Shown: in pieces, positions 7,565-15,684 of the stretch
Layout of the letters: every line of letters begins with the position of its first letter
Position numbering within the stretch: the first letter of the stretch is position 1
Source of the DNA: Caldifermentibacillus hisashii
GTDB lineage: Bacteria; Bacillota; Bacilli; Bacillales; Caldibacillaceae
Assembly (NCBI RefSeq): GCF_027568575.1
Contig: NZ_JANUVP010000003.1
Length of the DNA: 64,000 nt
Strand: one strand, 5' to 3'
The notes under the pieces: generated by a model
What the model was told of the DNA's origin: nothing
The model's database searches: none
What the model saw: the letters and a program-made list of their open reading frames with translations, nothing else
Position numbers and translations under genes: made by a program

Positions 7565-9536
7565 AATCATCCACCTCGCTTGCCGACTGTAAATTTTGAT
7601 TTTCTAATAAACTTCCATCTTCTTCCAGGCCAAAATCAACATGCGTTTCAATCCATTTTCTCCTTGGTTCAACCTTATCGCCCATTAATGTCGATATTCG
7701 GCGATCGGCACGGGTAAAATCATCAATTTTCACGCGAATTAAAGTTCTGGTCTCCGGATTCATTGTTGTTTCCCATAGTTGATCGGCATTCATTTCCCCT
7801 AAACCTTTATATCGTTGAATCATGTATCCTTTTCCCATTTTTTTCGTTAAAACATGCAATTCTTCATCTGTCCATGCATACTTAATCACTTCTTTTTTCC
7901 CCGTTCCTTTACTTACTTTATACAGAGGGGGCAGAGCAATATATACTTTCCCTGCTTCGATTAACGGACGCATATATCGATAGAAAAATGTTAAAAGCAA
8001 AACTTGAATGTGGGCCCCGTCTGTATCGGCATCGGTCATAATAATAATCTTATCATAATTTGAATCCGCAACATTAAAGTCTACCCCTACACCGGCTCCA
8101 ATTGTATGTATAATGGTATTGATTTCTTCATTTTTCATAATATCGGCAAGTTTTGCTTTTTCCGTATTGATGACTTTTCCTCTTAACGGCAGAACAGCTT
8201 GAAAACGGCGGTCTCTCCCCTGTTTTGCCGAACCGCCTGCTGAGTCCCCTTCAACTAAATACAATTCATTTTTATCCGGATTACGGGATTGAGCAGGGGT
8301 TAGTTTCCCGGAAAGAAGAGCTTCGGATTTTTTTCGTTTCTTTCCATTTCTGGCTTCTTCACGGGCTTTTCTTGCCGCTTCTCTTGCATGTTGAGATTTA
8401 ATCGCCTTTTTAATAAGCATCGTGCTAATCTCAATATTTTCTTGAAGATAATAAGTCAGTTGTTCAGTGATGATTGTTTCAACAGCAGATCTTGCTTCAC
8501 TTGTCCCTAATTTTCCTTTTGTTTGTCCTTCAAATTGTAAAAGATTTTCCGGGATACGAACCGAGATAATGGCTGATAACCCTTCACGAATATCGGACCC
8601 TTCCAAATTTTTATCCTTTTCTTTTAATAAATTCATTTTCCGGGCAAACTCATTAAAAACTCTCGTCATGGCCGATCTTGTACCAATTTCATGGGTTCCG
8701 CCGTCTTTCGTACGGACATTATTTACAAATGAGACCATGTTTTCCGAATATCCATCATGAAATTGGAACGCAAAATCGACTTCAATCTCATTTTGTTCGC
8801 CTTCAAAACTAACGACCGGATGGAGGGGTTCTTTATCCTCATTTAAATAATGAATAAATGCTTCCAGTCCATTTTCGTATTGAAAGACATCGGATTTCCC
8901 GTCTCGTTCATCAATTAATTCGATTTTTAGTCCCTTTATTAAAAAGGCTGATTCCTGTAATCGCTCCGACAGAGTCTCATAGTTAAATACAGTGTTTGAA
9001 AAAATTGTCGGATCAGGTTTGAAATGAATTTCTGTACCGGTTTCCTTTGTTTTTCCGACTTTTTCTAAGGTTGTTACCGGTTTGCCTCCATTTTCAAAAC
9101 GTTGTTGGTAAACAGCACCATCCCGCTTGATAGTGACAATTAACAGCTCAGATAAAGCATTGACAACGGAAGCACCAACTCCATGCAGCCCTCCACTCGT
9201 TTTGTATCCGCCTTGACCAAATTTTCCTCCTGCATGCAGGACAGTGAAAATGACTTCAGGTGTTGGTTTCCCGGTTTTATGAATACCGGTCGGCATGCCC
9301 CGACCTTTATCAATAACGGTGATACTGTTGTCTTTGTGAATTTTGACAATAATATGGTCACCAAATCCGGCCAATACTTCATCCACTGCATTGTCAACTA
9401 TTTCATAGACGAGATGATGCAAACCTCGGCTATCCGTGCTTCCTATATACATACCAGGCCGTTTTCGAACCGCTTCAAGTCCTTCGAGCACCTGGATCGA
9501 ATCATCAGTGTATTCCATTGGTTGATTTTTTACCAC
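7551..9536 (-). CDS. parE: DNA topoisomerase IV subunit B
   Basis: This is the ATPase subunit of topoisomerase IV. The GHKL ATP-binding domain shows EIVDNAVDEVLAG and GLHGVGASVVNALSE. The TOPRIM domain shows YLVEGDSAGGSAKQG with PLRGKVINTEKA and the metal-binding DADTDGAH. The length of about 660 residues is normal for Gram-positive ParE. AAAGGGG lies 7 nt before GTG 9536 but only 1 nt before ATG 9542, so I choose the GTG; upstream in-frame sequence lacks homology. parC follows with overlap. A copy of repeat R1 lies just upstream of the gene. Confidence 0.96.
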   Translation of the reverse strand: MVKNQPMEYTDDSIQVLEGLEAVRKRPGMYIGSTDSRGLHHLVYEIVDNAVDEVLAGFGDHIIVKIHKDNSITVIDKGRGMPTGIHKTGKPTPEVIFTVLHAGGKFGQGGYKTSGGLHGVGASVVNALSELLIVTIKRDGAVYQQRFENGGKPVTTLEKVGKTKETGTEIHFKPDPTIFSNTVFNYETLSERLQESAFLIKGLKIELIDERDGKSDVFQYENGLEAFIHYLNEDKEPLHPVVSFEGEQNEIEVDFAFQFHDGYSENMVSFVNNVRTKDGGTHEIGTRSAMTRVFNEFARKMNLLKEKDKNLEGSDIREGLSAIISVRIPENLLQFEGQTKGKLGTSEARSAVETIITEQLTYYLQENIEISTMLIKKAIKSQHAREAARKAREEARNGKKRKKSEALLSGKLTPAQSRNPDKNELYLVEGDSAGGSAKQGRDRRFQAVLPLRGKVINTEKAKLADIMKNEEINTIIHTIGAGVGVDFNVADSNYDKIIIMTDADTDGAHIQVLLLTFFYRYMRPLIEAGKVYIALPPLYKVSKGTGKKEVIKYAWTDEELHVLTKKMGKGYMIQRYKGLGEMNADQLWETTMNPETRTLIRVKIDDFTRADRRISTLMGDKVEPRRKWIETHVDFGLEEDGSLLENQNLQSASEVDDYGKR

Positions 9537-9577
9537 AACCATTCCCCTTTCACAATCTGTTATCCATATAATAGTAA

Positions 9578-9725
9578 AGTGACACTCCAATCAATGAGGG
9601 GTTTTTTACCCCCCTATTATGGTTAGTTAAACCAATCGGACGATGCGAGCAGTTCATCCTCCATCTATTTTCTTTGTAATCTCAGAATCTTGAGGTGGGG
9701 GTGGACTCCTCGTTAAGGTGAGATA
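9578..9725 (+). repeat. Dispersed repeat R1, copy A
   Basis: This copy has a first hairpin of G-run/C-run type, the conserved core GGTTAGTTAAACCAATCGGA and a distal AATCTTGAGGTGGGGGTGGA followed by CGTTAAGGTGAGATA. It fills most of the gap between parE and yneT. The rest of 9726-9843 is AT-rich with nothing recognisable. Confidence 0.75.
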
Positions 9726-9843
9726 TAAGCATATAGAACGCTCGTTTGTATACAATTCATTATAAACAATTTTTTTCTATTTTGTCTATAACAGATTAAA
9801 TTGGACTCATCTTAACACAAGGAATCTCCATCATAGCATACAA

Positions 9844-9876
9844 AATAAAAAGGTGGACATTGGCAAGTCCGACCTT
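9844..9876 (-). terminator. Intrinsic terminator of yneT
   Basis: AGGTGGAC (9851-9858) pairs with GTCCGACCT (9867-9875), followed by T-rich sequence on the minus strand. Confidence 0.8.
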
Positions 9877-9892
9877 TCTCTTTGCAATCTTA

Positions 9893-10306
9893 TCAACGGG
9901 TCAATGCATGAATGACTTTAATGCATAAATCCATGACAACCGTCCGACCGTGTTCTTTCAAAAAATGATAGGCCTCCTCATTGACAATCCCTTGTTGGGC
10001 CCAAAATACATCCGCATCAATTTCTATAAATTCTCTTGCCAAGTCGGGTAAGTGTTCACTGCGCCGGAAAATGTCCACAATATCTACATGACCGTTAATC
10101 TCTTTCAGCGACTTAACAGCTTTGACGCCAAGAACTTCATCAATCGTCGGGTTAACAGGTATGATTTCGTAACCTGCTTCTTGCATAGCTTTTGCAATCT
10201 GATAAGAGGTACGTTCCGGGTTATTGCTTAAACCAACGACAGCAATTCGTTTTGCCTTTTTCAAAATGGCACCTAATTCTTCTAAAGATGGATTTTCAAC
10301 CATCAT
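9893..10306 (-). CDS. yneT: CoA-binding domain protein (YneT/YccU family)
   Basis: This 137-residue single-domain Rossmann protein has AVVGLSNNPERTSYQIAKAM near residues 22-41 and VDIVDIFRRSEHLP near 75, both typical of the YccU/YneT CoA-binding family. The family binds CoA-type nucleotides and its cellular role is undefined. AAGGAGG lies 5 nt before ATG 10306 (the ATG at 10303 is equally possible). As in B. subtilis it neighbours parE and plsY. It has its own terminator. Confidence 0.85.
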   Translation of the reverse strand: MMVENPSLEELGAILKKAKRIAVVGLSNNPERTSYQIAKAMQEAGYEIIPVNPTIDEVLGVKAVKSLKEINGHVDIVDIFRRSEHLPDLAREFIEIDADVFWAQQGIVNEEAYHFLKEHGRTVVMDLCIKVIHALTR

Positions 10307-10451
10307 GACTACCTCCTTTTCATCTTATATATTCTATCACGAGCGGAAAATTCCTGCTGGCTCACATACAAATTACTTCATTTATCTCAGCTCCTCATTC
10401 TATCAAAACCGTTTACTGATACGCAAAATAATTTGCAGGAATATTTTTTAT

Positions 10452-10545
10452 AGAAAACTCAGGCGTCCTAGCCTTTAGGCAAGAGCAGAGCCATAGTTAC
10501 ACTTATGCGTTAGGAAAGTAGAAATTGAAAAATTTTTACTTTCGC
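10452..10545 (+). repeat. Dispersed repeat R2, copy a
   Basis: This copy contains AGCCTTTAGGCAAGAGCAGA, then CACTTATGCGTTAGGAAAGT, then a GAAATTGAAAAATTT stem loop flanked by AAAGTA/TACTTT. It differs from copies b and d by scattered substitutions and ends 40 nt before the CotX-type reading frame. Confidence 0.8.
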
Positions 10546-10584
10546 CCTTCGAGTAAAATTTTACACATACAGGAAACATATCGA

Positions 10585-11046
10585 GTGAATTTAGAAGAAA
10601 CAAGAGAGAGAAGATCAGACTGGAATGCGCTTGATCCGACATCAGAACACCCCCTAAGCTGCTATTTACCACATAATGATGATGATTAATCAGCTACTCA
10701 AACTGTAAGAGAATATCAAATATCTCAAGAACTGATTCTCGTTCGGGATTCAGCTGAGGTAAAAGTCAATACAACCGATACAAAAGCAGCTATTTCTCTT
10801 GTCGCTTCGTTAAATGCGTTTATCGCAGCTATTATTAACATCGCTGTTGCTTCGGCTGATGATGCTGAAGAAATCAAGCAAACTTTATTTTCATCAACCG
10901 GTATTAAGCAAGTTAATGTTCAAAAGACAGTTGTTGAAAATTCCCGCTGTGTAGAAGTCAATACGACGGACGTAAATCTCGCAGTAAATATTCAATTATT
11001 GTTACAAATTATTCTTGCTCTTTTAGTAAACTTGGAAATCTTATAG
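10585..11046 (+). pseudogene. CotX-family spore coat protein with in-frame stop
   Basis: A continuous frame from GTG 10585 to TAG 11046 encodes about 153 residues apart from one TAA at 10687-10689. Before the stop it reads SDWNALDPTSEHP, the family start signature (W-x-ALDP). After it come LILVRDSAEVKVNTTDTKAA and VNVQKTVVENSR...VNTTDVNLAV, the duplicated CotX/CotV motif (I-x-RDS-x-x-x-x-V-x-T-TD). CotX belongs to the insoluble fraction of the outer coat and crust. The TAA could derive from CAA by one transition. No good internal start is visible after it, so the product is probably lost. The upstream ribosome site is weak. Confidence 0.75.
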
Positions 11047-11048
11047 AA

Positions 11049-11185
11049 AGTAATTCTCCTTCAGAGGGGTTTTTCCATCCCCACTGAAGATTAATTGAAC
11101 CAATCGGACCTTTCATCCCCCACCTATCCCTTTGTAAATTCGAAAATCTTGAGGTGGGGTCTTGACTCGCCGTTAAGGTAGGATT
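11049..11185 (+). repeat. Dispersed repeat R1, copy B
   Basis: This copy starts about 3 nt after the CotX-frame stop, in the same orientation. It contains the hairpin TCAGAGGGG/CCCCACTGA, the core TTGAACCAATCGGACC and the distal GAAAATCTTGAGGTGGGG, and ends CGTTAAGGTAGGATT. Confidence 0.8.
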
Positions 11186-11201
11186 ACTGATTTCTCAAAA
11201 T

Positions 11202-11243
11202 ACCCCCAAACTGGTTTTATCAATTTGGGGGTTATCTCTTTTT
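11202..11243. terminator. Hairpin at the end of the XRE gene
   Basis: ACCCCCAAA (11202-11210) pairs with TTTGGGGGT (11224-11232). The right arm includes the stop codon of the minus-strand XRE gene. The T-run lies on the plus side (11239-11243), so it may also insulate against plus-strand transcription. Confidence 0.6.
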
Positions 11244-11597
11244 AAATACTTGAATAAATTGGATAATTGCTTTTCGTTCTTCCAAACTCAATGAAGTTAA
11301 CAGTTTTGTTAAAGAGGAATTCGATAAATCATCGTAAATGGAAGAATTTTCCCTTACGCTCATAATTTCATTAATATTATTATTATCTTCCAATAGAAAA
11401 CAAAAATCCGCTAACGAAATTTGTAAAGCAACACAAAATTGATAAAGTAAAGTTAATGGGATCGGTTGTGCACCTGTTTCTATTCTGGATAATTTCGGTT
11501 GGGAAATATTTAGTTTCTCAGCTAATTGTTTTGTCGTGTATCCTTTCTCTTTTCGGATTTTCCTGATTAATTTGCCAATTTGTTGATCATTTATCAC
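11232..11597 (-). CDS. XRE-family helix-turn-helix repressor
   Basis: This 121-residue protein has an N-terminal HTH_3 domain (IRKEKGYTTKQLAEKLNISQ then KLSRIETGAQPIP) and a C-terminal segment ending SLEERKAIIQFIQVFKKR. That tail resembles SinR/SlrR-type regulators with a helical oligomerisation region. It is divergent from the small gene at 11815. The 217-bp gap contains two near-identical 12-bp palindromes that could be its operators. No cognate antagonist is obvious. The ligand and regulon are unknown. Confidence 0.8.
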   Translation of the reverse strand: MINDQQIGKLIRKIRKEKGYTTKQLAEKLNISQPKLSRIETGAQPIPLTLLYQFCVALQISLADFCFLLEDNNNINEIMSVRENSSIYDDLSNSSLTKLLTSLSLEERKAIIQFIQVFKKR

Positions 11598-11676
11598 GAT
11601 TTACCACTCCCAACAATTTTTTCGATGGTCTTCCCTGTTTTCTATTTGTCATTTTTATGTATGGAAAGGCAATTTC

Positions 11677-11768
11677 TCTATGTATAGACGTGATACTTAC
11701 TATTATCAAAAATTACTTATAATTTTCTTATTTACAAATGGTGTATAATGTTTTATTCTATATATAGA
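11677..11768. promoter_or_regulatory. Candidate operators of the XRE regulator
   Basis: TCTATGTATAGA (11677-11688) and TCTATATATAGA (11757-11768) are palindromes differing at one central base. They are 80 bp apart (about 7.6 helical turns) in the divergent promoter region. A third imperfect dyad, ATTCA-N5-TGAAT, lies at 11785-11799 just before the start of the divergent gene. Confidence 0.4.
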
Positions 11769-11814
11769 TAATAATTTAAAATGTATTCAATATATGAATA
11801 AAGGTGGAATTCAT

Positions 11815-12105
11815 ATGCACTCTCCTACCTTCGATCATCATTTTAACCAAATTGCACTGGAAAGAATTGAGTATATTCGCATGCAGTTTCATAATAAAGC
11901 ATGCTCAAAATCCCGTGACAAATGGGAAGAATACATAAATCAAATCGAACACTATCTTCCTGAAGAAAAAAAATACTTAGCTGCACAAATGAGAGACGTT
12001 ATTTTTCAAACGAGCGATGAATATGATTTAAAAATGTTTAAACAAGGTTTTGCTGATGGTTGTTTATTTTTCAGCAGTATATTGAATAGACAAACTCCCG
12101 AATAA
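11815..12105 (+). CDS. Small conserved protein divergent from XRE gene
   Basis: This 96-residue protein is started at ATG 11815, 7 nt after AAAGGTGG; the ATG at 11794 lies upstream of that site. It is helical and charged, with YIRMQFHNKACSKSRDKWEE and FKQGFADGCLFFSSI, and lacks membrane segments. I do not recognise a family. It is divergent from the XRE gene and is therefore its most likely target. A terminator follows at 12152-12180. Confidence 0.6.
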   Translation: MHSPTFDHHFNQIALERIEYIRMQFHNKACSKSRDKWEEYINQIEHYLPEEKKYLAAQMRDVIFQTSDEYDLKMFKQGFADGCLFFSSILNRQTPE

Positions 12106-12151
12106 TAAATGGAAATATATAACATTATAACATGGTTACCAAAATAGTAGG

Positions 12152-12180
12152 AAAAAAGTCGACAAAAGTCGGCTTTTTTT
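12152..12180 (+). terminator. Intrinsic terminator
   Basis: AAAAAGTCGAC pairs with GTCGGCTTTTT across a 4-nt loop, with T7. Confidence 0.75.
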
Positions 12181-12304
12181 CATGATAAGTACAAAAAATC
12201 CGGAAAAAAACTGACCGAACATCAATTTAATGACTATTAAAAGCTTTATTCTTTGTGTATAATCATAAAAGAATCCATTTGGTTTTTTAAAGGGGTAATT
12301 TATA

Positions 12305-12907
12305 ATGAACACCGTGATTTTATTTGTTTTAGCATATTTGATTGGCTCGATTCCTTCAGGGTTAATTATCGGGAAAGTTTTTTATAATACTGATATTCGT
12401 GAACATGGAAGCGGGAATTTGGGAGCAACGAACACTTTTCGTACACTGGGAGTGAAAGCCGGAATTGTTGTTATGGTAGCGGATATATTAAAAGGAACTT
12501 TGGCGACCGGACTGGCTGATATATTTTCCTACTTTCAAATATCGTTAGAATGGTCAATTTCCCCTTTAATTATCGGTGCAGTCGCTGCGTTCGGTCATAT
12601 GTATCCTATATTCGCTAATTTTCGAGGGGGAAAAGCGGTAGCAACCTCAGGCGGTGTAATTTTGTATTATGAGCCAGTGCTTTTTATCATTCTCATTCTT
12701 ATCTTTATAATTACATTGTATTTATCAAAATATGTTTCTTTATCTTCAATGGTTGCAGGCGTTGTTGCCATTATTTATTCGTTATTTACAAGAGATATCC
12801 CGTTAATTGTTATCGTATTCTTATTAAGCGGATTTATTTTTTACCGTCACCGAGCTAATATCAAGCGGATCAAAGACAAAACCGAGCCGAAAGTAAAATG
12901 GTTGTAA
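12305..12907 (+). CDS. plsY: Acyl-phosphate:glycerol-3-phosphate acyltransferase
   Basis: PlsY transfers an acyl chain from acyl-phosphate to glycerol-3-phosphate, the first committed step of phospholipid synthesis, in the membrane. The 200-residue protein has about five transmembrane segments and the three family motifs: GSIPSGLIIGK near residue 14, HGSGNLGATNTFRTLG near 34-50 and FRGGKAVATSGGV near 105. The start ATG 12305 follows AAAGGGG. The length is normal, a terminator follows directly, and spoIIP is convergent. Confidence 0.95.
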   Translation: MNTVILFVLAYLIGSIPSGLIIGKVFYNTDIREHGSGNLGATNTFRTLGVKAGIVVMVADILKGTLATGLADIFSYFQISLEWSISPLIIGAVAAFGHMYPIFANFRGGKAVATSGGVILYYEPVLFIILILIFIITLYLSKYVSLSSMVAGVVAIIYSLFTRDIPLIVIVFLLSGFIFYRHRANIKRIKDKTEPKVKWL

Positions 12908-12938
12908 AAAAGCCGGCCAAAGCAAGAGCCGGCTTTTT
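12906..12938 (+). terminator. Intrinsic terminator of plsY
   Basis: AAAAAGCCGGC and GCCGGCTTTTT pair directly after the plsY stop. Confidence 0.9.
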
Positions 12939-12973
12939 CCAAAAATACTGGTAAACAACCCTAGAGAATTTCT

Positions 12974-13013
12974 GCCGTCCAGCTTCAGTCGCTATACGGA
13001 CGCTACTTACGCT
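12974..13013 (-). repeat. Short dispersed repeat R3, copy 1
   Basis: On the minus strand this reads AAGCGTAAGTAGCGTCCG, then TAGCGACTGAAGCTGGACGG. It resembles the element at 63929 (AAGCGCAGAGCGCCCG...TAGCGAC...CTGGAGCG). It lies just past the spoIIP stop. Confidence 0.55.
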
Positions 13014-13019
13014 TTTTTA

Positions 13020-14135
13020 TTAATTATTTACCTCTACTGCATCCGTTTTTTCCCAGTAGTAATCGGCAAAAACTTCCGCAAATACATCGATCGTATTAAA
13101 CATTTCTTCCAATGTATTTTCCGGTCCGCCAACTTCGATTAAAATAGCATTTGGTGAAAGATCCTGATTATATACGCCGTTACCTTGGCTTTTATCTTTA
13201 CTGAATACGTTTCGAGTTAAACCCGGGTATTTTTCTCTCAGCTTTTGATTTAATTCAAGGGCAATTTTTTCGTTTTGTTCAAAATTCGGATGAGCCTTCC
13301 CAACAATAAAATATAGTTTTGCGTATTTTTTTCCATTGATTTCAGTCGTTGTTGTTTCCCGTTTCGCACTGTCACGATGAACATCAATTAAATACGTAAA
13401 ATCATTATTTTGAGCTAATGCTTGTTGGACAACTTCCCGAGATGCATCGTATGATTTCGGGTATTTCCAACCTTTTGCCGCCAATAATTCCGGGATATCC
13501 GTTTTATCAGTGACAGATCCAATGCCTTTTTCCATTAATTTTTTCCCTAATCGTTCCCCGACCATGGTAATATTCACTTCTTTATGCTGTGCGTCGGAAG
13601 CGTTACTAGCATCTTTCAAGTGGGGAAGAAATGATTCTCTACTATGAGAATGGTAAATAAATACGGTATTTTTTTCTGGCTTTTTGACAGGCGGTGTTGC
13701 TTCATCACCACCAAGATTATCCAAGCTTCCTTCAACAATTTCACGGTCCTTTAAAACTTCTTCAATCGGTGGAGATGATTCAATGGGTAAATTGGTAAAA
13801 TCGGTACCTTCTCCTGCTACTAAAATATCGGATGTCATGGCAAATAATCCCGGCACCTCATCAAATATCAAACTTCGGACATCTTTTATATTAATATTTG
13901 TTGCAATTTTGATCGCATTGGTAAAAAGAGAATGATCTTCACTTGTTAACATTTTCGAATAATAATGGTTCTCTGAAGCTATCATTCTTAAAAAAAACTC
14001 TGAATCTGTTTTATCATCTTGAATTTCCTGTAAAAAAAAACTTGAAAAGAATAAATTTGATTGACTAGTAACAACAGTAGATATTACTGATATAAGAGAA
14101 AATAGAAAGAAGAGGAATTTTAATATTTGCTTCAT
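13020..14135 (-). CDS. spoIIP: Stage II sporulation protein P
   Basis: SpoIIP is the peptidoglycan amidase/endopeptidase that works with SpoIID and SpoIIM to drive engulfment of the forespore. The 371-residue protein has an N-terminal membrane anchor (residues 4-23) and a low-similarity spacer. Its catalytic domain shows VFIYHSHSRESFLP near 158, DVHRDSAKRE near 251 and ILIEVGGPENTLEEM near 335, giving the zinc-binding His/Glu set. Length is normal. It is convergent with plsY. In B. subtilis spoIIP sits beside gpr, so this is either a relocation or a paralogue. Confidence 0.9.
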   Translation of the reverse strand: MKQILKFLFFLFSLISVISTVVTSQSNLFFSSFFLQEIQDDKTDSEFFLRMIASENHYYSKMLTSEDHSLFTNAIKIATNINIKDVRSLIFDEVPGLFAMTSDILVAGEGTDFTNLPIESSPPIEEVLKDREIVEGSLDNLGGDEATPPVKKPEKNTVFIYHSHSRESFLPHLKDASNASDAQHKEVNITMVGERLGKKLMEKGIGSVTDKTDIPELLAAKGWKYPKSYDASREVVQQALAQNNDFTYLIDVHRDSAKRETTTTEINGKKYAKLYFIVGKAHPNFEQNEKIALELNQKLREKYPGLTRNVFSKDKSQGNGVYNQDLSPNAILIEVGGPENTLEEMFNTIDVFAEVFADYYWEKTDAVEVNN

Positions 14136-14369
14136 TTTAAGACCACCTATTAAATTTCATTGTTTACTAATAGATATGAAATATGGCATTATTTTAGAAG
14201 AGGAATTTTTTTTACAAGATTACAGGTAATCTTGACTTCCTGGATGGACTTCATATAAAATGGTAATCGTTTCAATGGTTGAGGATGATTGTATCTAAAC
14301 ACTTTATAATTATCCTTTTATGAAAATAAAATGAATGATAATGGAAATGAAAAATAAGGGGTTTAACCT
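14136..14369. other. Divergent intergenic region spoIIP / yidC leader
   Basis: This AT-rich gap has a small inverted repeat AGATTACAGGTAATCT near 14217. It must hold both promoters, but I see no unambiguous -35/-10 pair. Confidence 0.4.
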
Positions 14370-14657
14370 ATGATAGAAATGTTGACAGAAACGTATCAAG
14401 ATCTTTTTATTTATTCGTCTTATGTATTTGTCTTACTGTATTTATTAATTTTTATTTATAAACAATGGTCGCAAATTCACACTTCCCAATATCCATTAAA
14501 AAATATTGATACATTTCTAGTTATTGGGGATCCCAATCTAACTAATCAGGCTATTAATCGATTGGATATTTTTTTACTATGGTTGCCAAAAACCATTCGA
14601 AGGAAAGAAAGTAGTAGTGCAGATGAACCTGACGGATTATTCTTCCTTCAATACTAA
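14370..14657 (+). CDS. Putative MifM-type arrest leader peptide upstream of yidC
   Basis: This 95-residue protein has one N-terminal transmembrane segment (about residues 14-30), a polar middle and a C-terminal INRLDIFLLWLPKTIRR stretch. An acidic ADEPDG cluster follows at residues 84-89. B. subtilis MifM, also about 95 residues and encoded directly before yidC2, inserts through SpoIIIJ/YidC and stalls ribosomes near its acidic C-terminus. The last codons here (89-93) contain an anti-Shine-Dalgarno arm for yidC. AAGGGG precedes the ATG. The stop lies 34 nt before the yidC start. Overall identity to MifM is not evident, so the call rests on architecture. Confidence 0.65.
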   Translation: MIEMLTETYQDLFIYSSYVFVLLYLLIFIYKQWSQIHTSQYPLKNIDTFLVIGDPNLTNQAINRLDIFLLWLPKTIRRKESSSADEPDGLFFLQY

Positions 14658-14690
14658 AAACAGACTAGAGAAACTAAGAGGAGGAATAAT
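14636..14690 (+). promoter_or_regulatory. Stem sequestering the yidC ribosome binding site
   Basis: ATTATTCTTCCTT (14636-14648, inside the leader ORF) pairs over 13 consecutive positions, two of them G-U, with GAGGAGGAATAAT (14678-14690). The second arm contains the whole yidC Shine-Dalgarno. A ribosome stalled near codons 84-88 of the leader would cover the first arm and free the second. Confidence 0.7.
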
Positions 14691-14691
14691 A

Positions 14692-15558
14692 TTGAAAAAA
14701 AGAAAATCGTTTTTTCTGTCCATTTCGTTACTGCTGACCGTTATTTTATTGTCTGGATGTGCAGCAGCTGAAACGGAAGGTGCCGCATTTCATGACTATC
14801 TCGTCAGACCATTTATTATTTCTATTAAGGCATTAGGAGAATTTTTTGGAAATAGTTATGGAATTGCTATCATTGTCATTACCATTATCTTAAGGACGGT
14901 TCTTCTCCCATTTGCTTTAAACACAGCGAAGAAACAAAAAGAAATGCGCGAGAAAATGGAAGTAATGAAACCGGAAATGGAAGCAATCCAAGCAAGGTTA
15001 AAAGCTGCAAAAACAAAGGAAGAACAAGTCAAAATTCAACAAGAAATGATGACGTTATATCAAAAACATAATTTCAATCCGTTGAATATGGGTTGTCTTC
15101 CAATTTTATTGCAAATTCCAGTTTGGACCGGGCTCTACTATGCCATCCGACTATCTCCAGAGATTTCAGATCATTCGTTTTTATGGTTCAATCTAGGAGA
15201 AGCCGATTGGGGGATGGCGATCTTAGCAGGTATTGCCTATTTTCTCCAATTTAAAGTTTCCATGGCAACAACGCCGATAAATATTACACCTGGACAAAAC
15301 GAACAACAAGCACAACAACAACAGCAAATGATGAAGATGATGGGCATCATGTCTCCGGCGATGATTTTAATTGCCTCACTATCAACAGCATCAGCTTTGG
15401 CTGTTTACTGGACGGTCAGTGGTATCTTCTTAATTGGCCAAACGTATTTAACACGAAAATTATACCCGGTTACACCACAGCCAACCCAAGCAGTATCAGG
15501 GACAGATAGAAAGTCATATCAAGCCCCTAACAAAAAGAAGAAAAAGAAAAGAAAATAA
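14692..15558 (+). CDS. yidC: YidC/Oxa1 membrane insertase (YidC2/YqjG type)
   Basis: This enzyme inserts and folds membrane proteins. The 288-residue protein starts at TTG 14692, seven nt after AGGAGG. It has a lipoprotein signal with lipobox LSGC (LLTVILLSGCAAAE), five predicted transmembrane segments and the Oxa1 pore region with its conserved arginine (ITIILRTVLLPFAL near residue 64). NPLNMGCLPILLQIPVWTGL lies near 138. The basic tail NKKKKKKRK favours ribosome contact. Context with a MifM-like leader suggests the inducible paralogue that backs up SpoIIIJ. An R2 repeat and a terminator follow. Confidence 0.93.
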   Translation: MKKRKSFFLSISLLLTVILLSGCAAAETEGAAFHDYLVRPFIISIKALGEFFGNSYGIAIIVITIILRTVLLPFALNTAKKQKEMREKMEVMKPEMEAIQARLKAAKTKEEQVKIQQEMMTLYQKHNFNPLNMGCLPILLQIPVWTGLYYAIRLSPEISDHSFLWFNLGEADWGMAILAGIAYFLQFKVSMATTPINITPGQNEQQAQQQQQMMKMMGIMSPAMILIASLSTASALAVYWTVSGIFLIGQTYLTRKLYPVTPQPTQAVSGTDRKSYQAPNKKKKKKRK

Positions 15559-15574
15559 AAGGATTTTTATTGAT

Positions 15575-15671
15575 AAAGAAAACTCGGCGATTGCCGAGCC
15601 TTTAGGCGAGAGCAGAGCCGTAGTTGCACTTATGCGTTAGGAAAGTAGAAATTGAAAAATTTATACTTTCC
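15575..15671 (+). repeat. Dispersed repeat R2, copy b
   Basis: This is a full-length copy: CTCGGCGATTGCCGAG hairpin, GCCTTTAGGC hairpin, AGAGCAGAGCCGTAGTTGCA, CACTTATGCGTTAGG and the GGAAAGTA...TACTTTCC stem. It lies between yidC and its terminator and would be transcribed with yidC. Confidence 0.85.
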
Positions 15672-15684
15672 TATTAGCAAAGTT

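Noticed and set aside
9183..9626. 147-codon plus-strand ORF opposite parE
   Set aside because: Antisense shadow of a conserved gene, with no ribosome site and no recognisable protein features.
10475..10672. 65-codon minus-strand ORF
   Set aside because: It runs across repeat R2 and the start of the CotX frame and has no homology or ribosome site.
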